Shown here piece by piece: positions 8,432 to 17,842 of a DNA stretch of 64,000 nucleotides (within the stretch, counting starts at the first letter, position 1; each line of letters opens with the position of its first letter). The position numbers and the translations under genes are program-made. Source of the stretch: Desulfuromusa sp. (GTDB lineage: Bacteria; Desulfobacterota; Desulfuromonadia; Desulfuromonadales; Geopsychrobacteraceae); NCBI GenBank assembly GCA_021647765.1, contig JAKIUD010000007.1, positions 1-64,000 of the forward strand, given 5' to 3'. Under the pieces are notes generated by a model that was not told the origin of the DNA, did no database searches, and was given only the letters and a program-made list of their open reading frames with translations.

Positions 8432-9363
8432 GCCGATATCCAGCGATAATCAATCTGTCCCAAACCGAAGGCGGTTTGTTTGCCGATATGTAATTGTTGA
8501 GATAATTTAAGCAGTGGCAGATATTCAGCAAAATTCCCGCGGTAAACAATCGAGCCGGTCATTCCCCCCATCAACATTTTTGCTTCCTGGCGGTTGGAGT
8601 AGCGTTGCCAGTCAAACCAGTGTAAAGCATCACGGCATACTTCAATTTTTTTAGCTTTGGCAACCAGCCCTCGGTAATCGAGCTGTGGTTCACCATCGCC
8701 ATAAGCTTCAAACAGAGACGAAATGCGCCGCAACATGGCTCGAACCAAGACATCAAAGGGTAATTGTGCTTGCAGGTGATTATCCTGTTTAAGCCGCAGT
8801 GGGGTATTCAGCATCAGTTCAAGTTTGCCAGCGGTTGCTTGAGTTCCAGGGGATTCCAGTTGCAAATCGATACCCCGCTGATCGGCAGTCAAGAGTTTCT
8901 CTCGACTTTGATAGATCGTCTCCTGTTGATATTTAACTGCGTCAAGGGTATAGGTTGCTCGACGACCAGCAATCTTTTTACCTAGGCCAACTTTGCCCAT
9001 CTCTTCAAAAGCATAGATAAAATAGGGGAGATATTCGTTTGTTTCACCGAATAGAATGAGATTGAAATCAAAGCAATCTCCGGCGGCATAGTGACGCTTG
9101 TCTTCGGGCGGGGGTTGAATAATATAGGGGCGGGGCGGCTGAACCATCCGTCCGGTAATTTGCTGACCCGCTGAAATTTCAAACGTGCGAGCATACAGAC
9201 ATCGCTGTGCCAACAAACATTTGTCACATTCGCCGTGTCTGACGGTACAGGAGACCTTTTTTAGCGCAACACCAAAACCACCACGAAATGTGGAGCCTTT
9301 GTATTCAGGTAAAATAGCATCTTTTCGAAATGTGCATTTGAAGTCGTATTTTCCGAATTGCAT
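8428..9363 (-). CDS. cas6: CRISPR pre-crRNA processing endoribonuclease Cas6
   Basis: Cas6 cuts pre-crRNA within the repeats to give crRNAs with a short 5' tag. The protein has the PF10040-type layout: LPEYKGSTFRGGFG (residues 18-31), a cysteine set C39/C46/C49/C55, then YLPYFIYAFEEMGKVGLGK, and the C-terminal glycine-rich RNA-binding loop HIGKQTAFGLG (292-302). Its 311 residues are usual. It is the first gene of the cas operon, with a GAGGGGG ribosome site, and its end overlaps the ring-nuclease-like gene by 4 bp. Inferred substrate: the 35-bp repeats at 31-647. Confidence 0.94.
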   Translation of the reverse strand: MQFGKYDFKCTFRKDAILPEYKGSTFRGGFGVALKKVSCTVRHGECDKCLLAQRCLYARTFEISAGQQITGRMVQPPRPYIIQPPPEDKRHYAAGDCFDFNLILFGETNEYLPYFIYAFEEMGKVGLGKKIAGRRATYTLDAVKYQQETIYQSREKLLTADQRGIDLQLESPGTQATAGKLELMLNTPLRLKQDNHLQAQLPFDVLVRAMLRRISSLFEAYGDGEPQLDYRGLVAKAKKIEVCRDALHWFDWQRYSNRQEAKMLMGGMTGSIVYRGNFAEYLPLLKLSQQLHIGKQTAFGLGQIDYRWISA

Positions 9364-9396
9364 AGTTCCCCCTCGATAAGGAAAGATAGAGCCAAG

Positions 9397-9425
9397 TTAA
9401 TAGCAAAACAACCAGAAATCCACAA
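9397..9425 (-). promoter_or_regulatory. Candidate promoter of the cas operon
   Basis: In the 81-bp gap upstream of cas6 the minus strand reads TTGTGG (9420-9425), a 17-bp spacer, then TATTAA (9397-9402). Spacing is ideal and both boxes are partial sigma-70 matches. The -10 box lies about 34 bp before the ATG. Read-through from the upstream GGDEF gene is the alternative. Confidence 0.4.
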
Positions 9426-9444
9426 TTGCAACATTGCTGAAAAA

Positions 9445-11049
9445 TCAACCCATGCTCCCCCAGCACACCGAACGGTTACGGCCACTCTCCTTGGCTCGAT
9501 AGAGTGCCTGATCCGCATAATTGAACAATTTTTCTTGATTACTAGAGTCTTGCGGAAAGGTTGCAACCCCCAGTGAAATTGTCACAGGGACACTCTTTCC
9601 TTGAGAAAACAAACTAAGCTTTTCTACCTGTTTGCGCAAACGTTCAGCGACGTCAAAAGCGCCCGATAATCCGGTATCTTCCAGCAACACAGCAAATTCC
9701 TCCCCACCAATTCTAGCGGCTAAGTCACCACTTCTAACCACATCTTTAAGCTGATTTGCAACCTGCTGAATCACCTGATCCCCAAAAGGATGACCGTAAA
9801 CATCATTGACCCGCTTGAAAAGATCTATGTCACAGATAATCAGACTGAATGACCCGGATCGACGTTTAGCACGCTCATACATTGCGGCAAATCCACGCTG
9901 AAAAGCACGGCGATTGGCAATCTCGGTGAGTGGGTCGGTGATCGCCAATTGTTGAATTCGCTCATGTGATTGTGCCAGATCAATCTTGATGGCCACCTGC
10001 GCAGCGATCATTTCTATCATATCCCGGCAATTCCGGGTCACCTGATTTTCCCCTTGTGCCGCAATAATCAACACACCCGTAACAGGTTTATCCTCCTGCA
10101 GTAATGGAACGACCAAAATTGATTTGTACGTATCAAACAGTTTCAATCCATTAACGATAGGTGCATTTCCAGCATGAGATAACGTTTCTGGCAATATTCT
10201 TCGATATTTGACCACTTGACCAACCAGCGAATCAGCCAAAGTATATTTCTGGTTCAAAATTTCACCGAAACTGTTTCCAGCGATATAACAAAGTTCATGA
10301 TAATTATCGTGAACTAAACTGATCGCAAAAAGATCTGTTTTAACAATCAGACTAAGAGCTTCGGTTGCTGCTGCATAGACTGATTCCAGGTCAAGTGCCG
10401 AATTTAAAGTTTGTAACCCAGCAAAAACCAGTTGCAGAGTCCGACGTTCAACATCGGTAAAAAGCAAATCACGCGAAAGAAACAGGTTCCGCAATATCTG
10501 TTCAGTCATTGCAGAAATTAATGCTTTATCTTCTGCTGACCACCCATCCGTTGAAATACGATCAACACATAAGATTCCATAATCCCCCGTTTTACGCTGG
10601 TCATTCTCTCCACAATACAAGATATGAGCAAAAAAACTTCCAACCGGAGGGTTATCTGAATAGTAAGGAATTGCCGGAGAATGTATTTGATACGGAGCCA
10701 AGGCAATCTTGTTACAATCTTTTAGCAGACCAATAACACCCGAACCAAGGGGAAAAGTACCAGGCTTAAAATCGGTAGATAGGCTGGAAGAGGTATAGAT
10801 TGTTATTTCTTCAGCCGCCGGGCCGGACCAGCAAAGAACAACAGATGTCGCATCCAGTGAGATTCGTAATATTTTGAGTTGATTTTCAACACTTTCACGA
10901 AACTGTCGAACAACATGCAAACGATCTGCAGAGAGCAGTTCGCTGTTTTTCTCCAGATAGAACGGTAGTGAATCAACAACAGAAGTATGATCCGTTTGAG
11001 ACGTTTTTTTCTGCCTTTGCCCTGCAATTTTGCTAAACCAGTTGACCAT
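9445..11049 (-). CDS. GAF-GAF-GGDEF diguanylate cyclase
   Basis: This is a soluble signalling enzyme expected to make cyclic di-GMP from two GTP. Two GAF-like sensory domains (about residues 40-185 and 200-355) precede a GGDEF domain (about 370-530). The active-site motif is the functional variant GGEEF, and an RSGD inhibitory I-site lies five residues before it, so product feedback inhibition is likely. No membrane segment is seen. It lies between the frd operon terminator and the cas operon on the same strand. The ligand of the GAF domains is unknown and a link to CRISPR is not suggested by the sequence. Confidence 0.9.
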   Translation of the reverse strand: MVNWFSKIAGQRQKKTSQTDHTSVVDSLPFYLEKNSELLSADRLHVVRQFRESVENQLKILRISLDATSVVLCWSGPAAEEITIYTSSSLSTDFKPGTFPLGSGVIGLLKDCNKIALAPYQIHSPAIPYYSDNPPVGSFFAHILYCGENDQRKTGDYGILCVDRISTDGWSAEDKALISAMTEQILRNLFLSRDLLFTDVERRTLQLVFAGLQTLNSALDLESVYAAATEALSLIVKTDLFAISLVHDNYHELCYIAGNSFGEILNQKYTLADSLVGQVVKYRRILPETLSHAGNAPIVNGLKLFDTYKSILVVPLLQEDKPVTGVLIIAAQGENQVTRNCRDMIEMIAAQVAIKIDLAQSHERIQQLAITDPLTEIANRRAFQRGFAAMYERAKRRSGSFSLIICDIDLFKRVNDVYGHPFGDQVIQQVANQLKDVVRSGDLAARIGGEEFAVLLEDTGLSGAFDVAERLRKQVEKLSLFSQGKSVPVTISLGVATFPQDSSNQEKLFNYADQALYRAKESGRNRSVCWGSMG

Positions 11050-11064
11050 TTCGTAACGTCCAAT

Positions 11065-11095
11065 AAAAAAAGGGCGAATCTTATTGATTCGCCCT
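11065..11095 (-). terminator. Intrinsic terminator of the frdCAB operon
   Basis: A perfect 10-bp stem AGGGCGAATC (11071-11080) pairs with 11086-11095 across the loop TTATT. On the minus strand it is followed by a run of T (plus-strand A-run 11065-11070). It lies 35 bp after the frdB stop. Confidence 0.88.
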
Positions 11096-11129
11096 TTATA
11101 ACAAACTTCTTAAAACTTAAACCAGAAGT

Positions 11130-11885
11130 TTATGCTTCTGTTGAAGTTGGCATCAATGATTTCAGATATTCACGATTCAGTTTAGCAATAAACTTAACGC
11201 TGATCCCTTTCGGGCAAGCAGCTTCGCACTCGTAGTGGTTAGTACAGTTACCAAAGCCTTCATCAAGTAACGCCTCTGTCATCGCTTTAACCCGCTTCCT
11301 GGCTTCAGGCTTACCTTGTGGTAAAGCCGCCAACTGGGCAACCTTGGCACTGGTAAACAGCATTGCTGAACTGTTTGGACAGGCAGCAATACAGGCACCA
11401 CAACCGATACATTCAGCAGCATCCATTGCATAATCAGCAACAGGCTTGGGGATTGGATGAACATTTGCATCTGGAACACCGCCAGTGTGACAGGAAACAT
11501 AGCCACCAGCCTGCATGATCACATCAAGAGATGTCCGATCAACAATCAAATCCTTTTGAACCGGGAAAGCCTTGGCTCTCCATGGCTCAATAAAGATCTC
11601 ATCACCATCGCTATACTGGCGCATATGCAGCTGACAAACAGTGGTCTGTTCCTGCTTACCATGAGGACGGCCGTTAATAACCTGTGAACACATGCCACAG
11701 ATCCCTTCACGACAATCGTGATCAAAAGCAATAGGGTCTTTACCCTGCCTAATCAGCCCATCATTAATTTCATCCAGCATCTCCAAAAAGGACATATCCG
11801 GACTGACATTTTTAGCCGGGTAGGTCTCCAGCTTTCCTTTATCTTGTGGCCCCTTCTGGCGCCATACGTGCAATGTAAGGTCCAT
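11130..11885 (-). CDS. frdB: Succinate dehydrogenase/fumarate reductase iron-sulfur subunit
   Basis: This subunit carries electrons between the flavoprotein and the cytochrome b. All three cluster motifs are visible: CREGICGMC for [2Fe-2S], [12 protein letters not shown] for [4Fe-4S], and [14 protein letters not shown] for [3Fe-4S]. The 251 residues are normal. Its ATG shares one base with the frdA stop (TAATG), so translation is coupled. In Geobacter the same three-gene complex works as both succinate dehydrogenase and fumarate reductase; direction in this organism cannot be read from the sequence. Confidence 0.96.
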   Translation of the reverse strand: MDLTLHVWRQKGPQDKGKLETYPAKNVSPDMSFLEMLDEINDGLIRQGKDPIAFDHDCREGICGMCSQVINGRPHGKQEQTTVCQLHMRQYSDGDEIFIEPWRAKAFPVQKDLIVDRTSLDVIMQAGGYVSCHTGGVPDANVHPIPKPVADYAMDAAECIGCGACIAACPNSSAMLFTSAKVAQLAALPQGKPEARKRVKAMTEALLDEGFGNCTNHYECEAACPKGISVKFIAKLNREYLKSLMPTSTEA

Positions 11886-13804
11886 TATTTATAACTCCTC
11901 ACGGCAAGTTTAATTCTTTCGAATTTCAAAGGCTCTTTGTGCAACTCAGGTTTAACCCCGGTGCCCTTGAATTCCCAAGCAGCTGAGTAACTGAAGTTTT
12001 CATCATCACGCATTGCTTCACCTTCATCAGTCTGATGTTCAACCCGGAAATGACCACCACAGGACTCTTCACGATTTAAAGCATCCTCAGTCAGCATTTC
12101 GGCAAATTCAAGGAAGTCGGCAACACGTCCAGCATTTTCTAGCTGCTGATTGAGGTCTTTACCCTCTCCAGTAACTTTAACATTATTCCAGAATTCATCA
12201 CGAATCTCAGGAATCTTCTTGAGTGCTTCTGTCAGACTCTCTTTACTTCTTGCCATACCGACATTTTCCCACATAAGATGACCAAGTTCTTTATGCAGTT
12301 CACTGACGGTTTTCTTCCCATTAATTGACAACAGCTTGTTCGTCTGTGCTTCAACATCTTCAACTGATTTCTTGAATTCAGGATGGTCTTCTTTAACCGC
12401 ACCTGGATTCTTAATGGAAGCCAGATAAGGAGCAATGGTATAAGGAATAACAAAATAACCATCTGACAATCCTTGCATCAGCGCCGAAGCACCGAGGCGG
12501 TTAGCCCCATGAACCGAGAAGTTTGCCTCACCGAGAACAAATAAACCGGGAATATTGCTTGAACACTCATAATCAACCCAGAGTCCACCCATATTATAGT
12601 GAGGAGCCGGATAAATACGCATGGGGCGCTCGTAACCATTCTCATCGGTAATTTTCTCGTACATATCAAACAGATTGCCGTAACGCTCAGCAATTGTTTT
12701 CTGGCTGACCCGAGCAATAGCATCTTTAAAATCGAGGTATACGCCACGCTTCCCTGGACCAACGCCAAGGCCAGCGTCACAGGCTTCTTTAGCCGAACGC
12801 GAAGAAATATCACGTGGAGCCAAGTTACCAAAGGAAGGATACTTGCGCTCCAGGTAGTAATCACGAGCTTCTTCTGGAATCTCACTCGGGGGTTTTTCGC
12901 AATCTGCGGCATTTTTCGGTACCCAGATGCGACCATCATTCCGTAACGATTCAGACATCAGAGTCAATTTTGATTGATGCTCACCGTGAACAGGAATACA
13001 GGTCGGGTGGATCTGGGTGTAACAAGGGTTTGCCATATAGGCACCCTTTTTGACCGCTTTCCAGATTGCAGTAACACTGCTCCCCATGGCATTTGTTGAG
13101 AGATAGAACACATTGACATAGCCACCGGTTGCCAGAATCACAGCATCGCCCCAATGAGACTCAACCTCACCAGTCATCAAGTTACGAACGGTAATTCCCT
13201 TGGCAACACCATCCACAACAACCAGGTCAAGCATTTCGGTACGAGGGTGCATAGTGACAGTTTTATTTTTTATCTGCCGTGAAAGCGCCGAATAGGCACC
13301 GAGCAGCAACTGCTGTCCAGTTTGACCCCGAGCGTAGAATGTCCGGGAAACCTGAGCACCGCCAAATGAGCGGTTATCCAGGTAACCGGCATAATCACGA
13401 GCAAACGGCACGCCCTGAGCGACACACTGATCAATAATGTTGTTGGAGACCTGAGCTAAGCGCCAGACATCAGCCTCACGGGAGCGGAAGTCGCCACCCT
13501 TGACTGTGTCATAAAAAAGGCGGTAGATGCTATCGCCATCACTTGGATAATTTTTGGCAGCATTAATACCACCCTGGGCACCAATACTATGGGCACGCCG
13601 AGGGCTGTCCTGATAACAGAAACAATCAACGTTGTAACCAAGTTCACCCAGAGATGCAGCCCCAGCCCCACCTGCGAGACCAGATCCGACAACGAGGATT
13701 TTGTATTTACGTTTGTTGGAAGGGTTAACCAGCTTCATATCGAAGCGGTATCTGTCCCAAGATGTTTCAACTGGTCCGGTAGGTGCTTTTCCGTCTAATA
13801 TCAC
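11885..13804 (-). CDS. frdA: Succinate dehydrogenase/fumarate reductase flavoprotein subunit
   Basis: This is the catalytic subunit that interconverts succinate and fumarate. It has the dinucleotide-binding motif [18 protein letters not shown] near residue 40, the [10 protein letters not shown] segment whose His binds FAD covalently, and the C-terminal [12 protein letters not shown] motif. The start is GTG at 13804, supported by AGGGGGC five to ten bases upstream and by the MILDGK N-terminus shared with related epsilon- and deltaproteobacterial enzymes. The 639 residues are typical. It lies 10 bp after frdC. Confidence 0.96.
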   Translation of the reverse strand: MILDGKAPTGPVETSWDRYRFDMKLVNPSNKRKYKILVVGSGLAGGAGAASLGELGYNVDCFCYQDSPRRAHSIGAQGGINAAKNYPSDGDSIYRLFYDTVKGGDFRSREADVWRLAQVSNNIIDQCVAQGVPFARDYAGYLDNRSFGGAQVSRTFYARGQTGQQLLLGAYSALSRQIKNKTVTMHPRTEMLDLVVVDGVAKGITVRNLMTGEVESHWGDAVILATGGYVNVFYLSTNAMGSSVTAIWKAVKKGAYMANPCYTQIHPTCIPVHGEHQSKLTLMSESLRNDGRIWVPKNAADCEKPPSEIPEEARDYYLERKYPSFGNLAPRDISSRSAKEACDAGLGVGPGKRGVYLDFKDAIARVSQKTIAERYGNLFDMYEKITDENGYERPMRIYPAPHYNMGGLWVDYECSSNIPGLFVLGEANFSVHGANRLGASALMQGLSDGYFVIPYTIAPYLASIKNPGAVKEDHPEFKKSVEDVEAQTNKLLSINGKKTVSELHKELGHLMWENVGMARSKESLTEALKKIPEIRDEFWNNVKVTGEGKDLNQQLENAGRVADFLEFAEMLTEDALNREESCGGHFRVEHQTDEGEAMRDDENFSYSAAWEFKGTGVKPELHKEPLKFERIKLAVRSYK

Positions 13805-13814
13805 AATAAGCCCC

Positions 13815-14486
13815 CTATTTCACAATACGAGCGAGAAGAAGTAACGGGATAGCGATATATGCCAGTCCGTAAACGATAGCCACAATTTTGCCTAATGCTG
13901 TCACTTTGTCCTGACTTGAACCAGTACTCCAACCGAGAGTTTGTACCCAGCTCGAAATACCATGCATCAAGTGCAGAAGCAGTGCAATCATTGCAATGAT
14001 GTAAACCAGGGCAATGAAAACATTTTGGAAACTCTTGGTCACCATGGTGAATACGTCAAGATGACCATCAACAAGGGCCAGATTTCGTGCTGAAATTTCT
14101 GGGTTGGTGATCTGTACAGTGAAATGGAGCAGATGATAGAGTAAAAAAGCTAATACAATCAGACCGGTGAAAACCATGGTTTTAGCTGAGAAGGTCGTGA
14201 CTAAGGTTTTCTGAACAGCATAATTATCTGGTGTAGCAGCACGATTTTCCAAGTAGAGCTGGATGCCAAAGGTAATGTGAACAGCAAACAGACCCAGCAT
14301 AATCAGACGGAAAACCCAAACCAGAGGTCCAAGGTCGTGCAGGTGTTTGGCATAGGCATTAATCGCATCGGCACCCCAGAAAACCGATAAGTTGCCAAGG
14401 AGATGGACAGAGATAAACCCGACCAGACACAGTCCGGTCACTGCCATCAGAATCTTTCGTCCTACGGTACTTTTAAACAGATTCAT
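13815..14486 (-). CDS. frdC: Succinate dehydrogenase/fumarate reductase cytochrome b subunit
   Basis: This single membrane anchor with five predicted helices passes electrons to or from the quinone pool. At 223 residues with histidines in several helices (such as [25 protein letters not shown] and LLLHLMHG), it fits the di-heme family-B quinol:fumarate reductase type. It is the first gene of frdCAB. The upstream region holds a candidate promoter and operator. Confidence 0.94.
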   Translation of the reverse strand: MNLFKSTVGRKILMAVTGLCLVGFISVHLLGNLSVFWGADAINAYAKHLHDLGPLVWVFRLIMLGLFAVHITFGIQLYLENRAATPDNYAVQKTLVTTFSAKTMVFTGLIVLAFLLYHLLHFTVQITNPEISARNLALVDGHLDVFTMVTKSFQNVFIALVYIIAMIALLLHLMHGISSWVQTLGWSTGSSQDKVTALGKIVAIVYGLAYIAIPLLLLARIVK

Positions 14487-14736
14487 AGTTAAATATCCCT
14501 CGAGAATGTGAAACGATTGTCAATCAGGACTTATCTCCCAAATTCAATCACCAATATGATTACTCAAGTTAGGTTGGCCCGGCACGCATCTTCTCCTGAA
14601 ACCGAGCCATATAATGTCGCCCCGGCGGTCCCCGCCAAGAGCTTATCCTCCCATTCATCTTCGACATCCTTTCGGCGTCAAAACAAAACCGTGACTCTAA
14701 AACAGAGTTGACCGAACTCACGGCAGAAAACAAATC

Positions 14737-14749
14737 GTATACTGTATAC
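14737..14749. promoter_or_regulatory. Palindromic operator candidate GTATACTGTATAC
   Basis: A 13-bp perfect palindrome, GTATAC-T-GTATAC, sits in A/T-rich flanks about 10 bp downstream of the candidate frdC -10 box, a position fitting a repressor. The motif looks like a dimeric helix-turn-helix regulator site. TCA-cycle genes of Geobacter relatives are under dedicated repressors, so control of frd by acetate or electron-donor status is plausible; the regulator is not in this window. Confidence 0.5.
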
Positions 14750-14758
14750 CAAATGTTG

Positions 14759-14787
14759 TTATAAATTTAAATAAAAAAATCCCTAAA
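14759..14787 (-). promoter_or_regulatory. Candidate promoter of frdCAB
   Basis: The minus strand reads TTTAGG (14782-14787), a 17-bp A/T-rich spacer, then TTATAA (14759-14764). Spacing is ideal with moderate box matches. The palindrome at 14737-14749 would overlap the transcription start. Confidence 0.4.
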
Positions 14788-14840
14788 TGGTTAAATTCTA
14801 ATTACTAATCAGAACCAGTAACCATAACGGTTTGCGTCCC

Positions 14841-14876
14841 AAAAAATGACCGGGAAAGTCATACTTTTCCGGTCAT
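14841..14876 (-). terminator. Intrinsic terminator of valS
   Basis: A stem pairs 14846-14859 with 14863-14876 (ATGACCGG core, one mismatch) across a 3-base loop. On the minus strand it is followed by a T-run (plus-strand A-run 14841-14846). It begins 12 bp after the valS stop. Confidence 0.88.
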
Positions 14877-14887
14877 CTACTCACCAT

Positions 14888-17554
14888 TTATTTTAAAGCC
14901 AGTATTTTTTCCAAACTCTGTTGTAATATCTCTAACTTTTTCTCAGCAGCAACCAATTTCCCACGATCTTTTTCTAGAACATGTGGTGGAGCATTGGCAA
15001 CAAATTTTTCGTTGGATAATTTTTTCTCGAAGAAAGTAACATCCTTCTGAATTTTTTCAATCTCCTTATTCAGACGTGCCCCTTCCTCAACAACATTGAT
15101 TAGATCAGCTAAGGGAATCAACACCTCAACCTCTCCGGTCACCTGAGTTGAAACCTGTTTGGGTCGTTCAACCGCAACACCAACGACCAGGTTATCGACC
15201 CGAGCCAGCGAATGAATGTACTCTTGACCCGTCATTATGGCCTGCACAACTGACTCCGATTTACAATCGAGGACAACCTTGATCCGTTTGCCAGGTGGAA
15301 CATCAAGCTCACCACGCACATTACGAATCGCGCGAATAACATCCATGACCAGTTCCATATCAGCAACAACTGTTGCGTCTGTCTCAATGAGTGCAGCTGT
15401 TGGATAATCGGCCTGCATAATGGAAGCAGTCTCACGCTCTCCCGGAAGAGCATGCCATATCTCTTCAGTGACAAACGGCAGAATCGGATGGAGCATCCGG
15501 AGCAGACCTTCCAGTACCGTAAACAGAACCATCTGCGTAGATTGACGCGTAACAATATCATCGCCGTACAAATTATCCTTGCTCAGCTCAATGTACCAAT
15601 CACAAAACTCATGCCAGGTGAAAGAGTAAAGGATACTAGCCGCATCGTTAAACTTATAATTTGTCAGGGCGTTATTCACTTCCACCGCAGCAAAAGCATA
15701 GCGATTCAGAATCCACTGATCAGCTTGTGACAACGACAAACCGGCCAAACCGTCTTCAGCTGGCTCAAAATTTTCCAGGTTCATTAAGGCAAAGCGACTG
15801 GCATTCCAAAGTTTATTGACAAAGTTACGATAACCACCAATCCGGTCAGTCGATAGTTTAATATCACGCCCCATAGCGGCAAAAGCGCACAGGGTGTAGC
15901 GGAAAGCATCAGCACCATATTCATCCACAATGGTCAATGGATCGATGACGTTACCCTTACTTTTGCTCATTTTCTGCCCGTGGGAATCACGAACCAGTGC
16001 ATGGATATAAACTTCCTTAAAAGGAACATCATCCATAAACTTGATTCCCATCATCATCATCCGTGCGACCCAGAAAAACAGGATATCAAAACCGGTCACC
16101 AGACAGCTGGTCGGATAAAATTTCTGCAGGGTTTTGGTCTGTTCCGGCCAGCCCATGGTTGAAAATGGCCATAAGGCGGAGGAAAACCAGGTATCGAGGA
16201 CATCAGTCTCCTGGCGAAGGTTGGAGCTGTCACAATACTGACAACGGGAAACATCCTCACGAGAAACCGTTATTTCACCGCAATCGTCGCAGAACCAGGC
16301 GGGAATACGATGTCCCCACCAGATCTGCCGACTGACACACCAATCCTGGATATTGTTCATCCATTCGTAATAGGTCTTTTCCCACTGTTGGGGAACGATC
16401 CGGGTCTGGCCAGAGTCTACCGCCTTGATCGCTTCGGCTGCCAGCGGTTTAACCGCGACATACCACTGTTTACTCATATAGGGTTCGATAACAGTTTTAC
16501 AGCGATAGCATTCACCAACCGCATTGGTATAGTTGTCAACCTTTTCCAGCAAACCTTGGGATTCCAGATCCGCCACAACCTTAGTTCTGGCAGCATTACG
16601 CTCCATCCCGACGTAGGAACCGCCGTTTTCATTAATCATCCCCGATTCATCAAGAACATTGATAAATTCAAGATCGTGCCGTTTGCCAATTTCAAAGTCG
16701 TTGAAATCGTGTGCCGGAGTTATTTTAACGGCACCGCTGCCAAACGCCATATCAACATACTCATCGGCAATAATCGGAATTTCTCGATCCATCAGCGGCA
16801 ACAGAACATTTTTTCCGATCAGACCTTGATAACGCTCGTCTTCGGGATGAACAGCAACAGCAGTATCACCCAACATGGTCTCTGGACGGGTTGTCGCAAC
16901 AATCAAATATTGATCTGTTCCCTGAACCGGATAACGCAAATGCCAGAGGTTGCCATGTTTGTCCTCATGCTCAACCTCAAGATCAGATAAAGCGGTGTGA
17001 CAACGTGGACACCAGTTAATCAGACGATTATCCCGGTAAATCAATCCATCCTCATAGAGACTGACAAAAACTTCGCGAACTGCAGTCGAAAGGCCTTCAT
17101 CCATTGTAAAACGTTCCCGCTGCCAATCACAGGAGGCTCCTAACCGCTTCAACTGATTGATGATCTGCCCGCCCGATTCTTCACGCCACTTCCAGACCCG
17201 CTCAACAAAAGCTTCTCGACCCAAATCATGTCGATCCTTATTTTCTGTGGCAAGCTGCTTTTCAACAACATTCTGGGTTGCAATTCCTGCATGATCCATT
17301 CCTGGCATCCAGAGAACCTCATAACCAGACATCCGCTTCCAGCGACAGAGAATATCCTGCAGTGTATTATTCAGAGCATGTCCCATATGGAGGACGCCTG
17401 TAACATTGGGTGGGGGAATAACGATTGAATAATGGGGTTTGGGGGAGTTTTCATCAGCATGGAAATCACCGCGCTGCTCCCAAACATCAAACCATTTCTG
17501 CTCAACCTGCGTCGGGTCATAACCTTTAGGGAGTTCTGTCTTCATTACTGGCAA
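14888..17554 (-). CDS. valS: Valine--tRNA ligase
   Basis: This class I aminoacyl-tRNA synthetase charges tRNA-Val and edits threonine. It has the HIGH-type motif PPPNVTGVLHMGHAL near residue 47, the KMSKS motif (GQKMSKSKGNVIDP), zinc-ribbon-like cysteines CDDC...CQYC, and the C-terminal coiled-coil arm of ValRS (residues about 815-888). The 888 residues are a full-length enzyme. The start may be 17554 or the Met three codons later (MKTELPKGYDP). The gene stands alone with its own terminator. Confidence 0.97.
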   Translation of the reverse strand: MPVMKTELPKGYDPTQVEQKWFDVWEQRGDFHADENSPKPHYSIVIPPPNVTGVLHMGHALNNTLQDILCRWKRMSGYEVLWMPGMDHAGIATQNVVEKQLATENKDRHDLGREAFVERVWKWREESGGQIINQLKRLGASCDWQRERFTMDEGLSTAVREVFVSLYEDGLIYRDNRLINWCPRCHTALSDLEVEHEDKHGNLWHLRYPVQGTDQYLIVATTRPETMLGDTAVAVHPEDERYQGLIGKNVLLPLMDREIPIIADEYVDMAFGSGAVKITPAHDFNDFEIGKRHDLEFINVLDESGMINENGGSYVGMERNAARTKVVADLESQGLLEKVDNYTNAVGECYRCKTVIEPYMSKQWYVAVKPLAAEAIKAVDSGQTRIVPQQWEKTYYEWMNNIQDWCVSRQIWWGHRIPAWFCDDCGEITVSREDVSRCQYCDSSNLRQETDVLDTWFSSALWPFSTMGWPEQTKTLQKFYPTSCLVTGFDILFFWVARMMMMGIKFMDDVPFKEVYIHALVRDSHGQKMSKSKGNVIDPLTIVDEYGADAFRYTLCAFAAMGRDIKLSTDRIGGYRNFVNKLWNASRFALMNLENFEPAEDGLAGLSLSQADQWILNRYAFAAVEVNNALTNYKFNDAASILYSFTWHEFCDWYIELSKDNLYGDDIVTRQSTQMVLFTVLEGLLRMLHPILPFVTEEIWHALPGERETASIMQADYPTAALIETDATVVADMELVMDVIRAIRNVRGELDVPPGKRIKVVLDCKSESVVQAIMTGQEYIHSLARVDNLVVGVAVERPKQVSTQVTGEVEVLIPLADLINVVEEGARLNKEIEKIQKDVTFFEKKLSNEKFVANAPPHVLEKDRGKLVAAEKKLEILQQSLEKILALK

Positions 17555-17616
17555 ATCCTTGTTTCAAATATGTAGTTGGTTGGTTTCTCTATTTAAATGT
17601 TTTAGATAAAATCACC

Positions 17617-17744
17617 AATGGCTAAGCAAAAATTTTGACCACCAAGGCGCAGTGATTTTTCAGGGGCGAAGGCATACAACATGTATGTCGAAATCCGGAA
17701 AAAATCACTGTAACACCGGAGGTTTAATTTTTTGCGACGCCATT
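17617..17744. repeat. Family B palindromic repeat, copy B1
   Basis: This copy is about 128 bp, starts AATGGCTAAGC and ends GCGACGCCATT. Its left half pairs with the reverse complement of its right half, so the whole unit can form one long imperfect hairpin with an apex near CATGTATG. It is the only full-length copy here that does not touch a gene end; it lies between the receiver gene terminator and valS. Confidence 0.88.
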
Positions 17745-17766
17745 TTATCTGGGCAGGAACAATAAA

Positions 17767-17806
17767 GGGGGGCAGCAAGGAAGTCAAGATTTCCCTGCTG
17801 CCCCCC
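17767..17806 (-). terminator. Strong hairpin after the receiver-protein gene
   Basis: A stem of about 16 bp (GGGGGGCAGCAAGGAA, 17767-17782, with 17791-17806, one mismatch) lies 37 bp after the stop of the gene at 17843. On the minus strand it is followed by CTTTATTGTT, a weak T-tract, so it probably acts as a terminator or mRNA-stabilising hairpin. Confidence 0.65.
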
Positions 17807-17842
17807 GTAAGAGAAGCACCTCTTTTTGTACAGCTTTGTTGG

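Larger units (their letters stand above)
14487..14837. other. Long upstream region of frdC
   Basis: The gap between frdC and the valS terminator holds no plausible gene. It contains a candidate promoter (14759-14787) and palindromic operator (14737-14749), which imply a 5' leader of about 260 bases. Within the leader the plus strand has short GC-rich dyads around 14610-14640 that could fold, but I recognise no riboswitch class. Confidence 0.5.

Noticed and set aside
9445..11049. The GGDEF protein as a CRISPR accessory gene
   Set aside because: It is adjacent and on the same strand, but the GGEEF and I-site are those of a diguanylate cyclase, it is separated by a promoter-like gap, and nothing ties it to cyclic oligoadenylate signalling.
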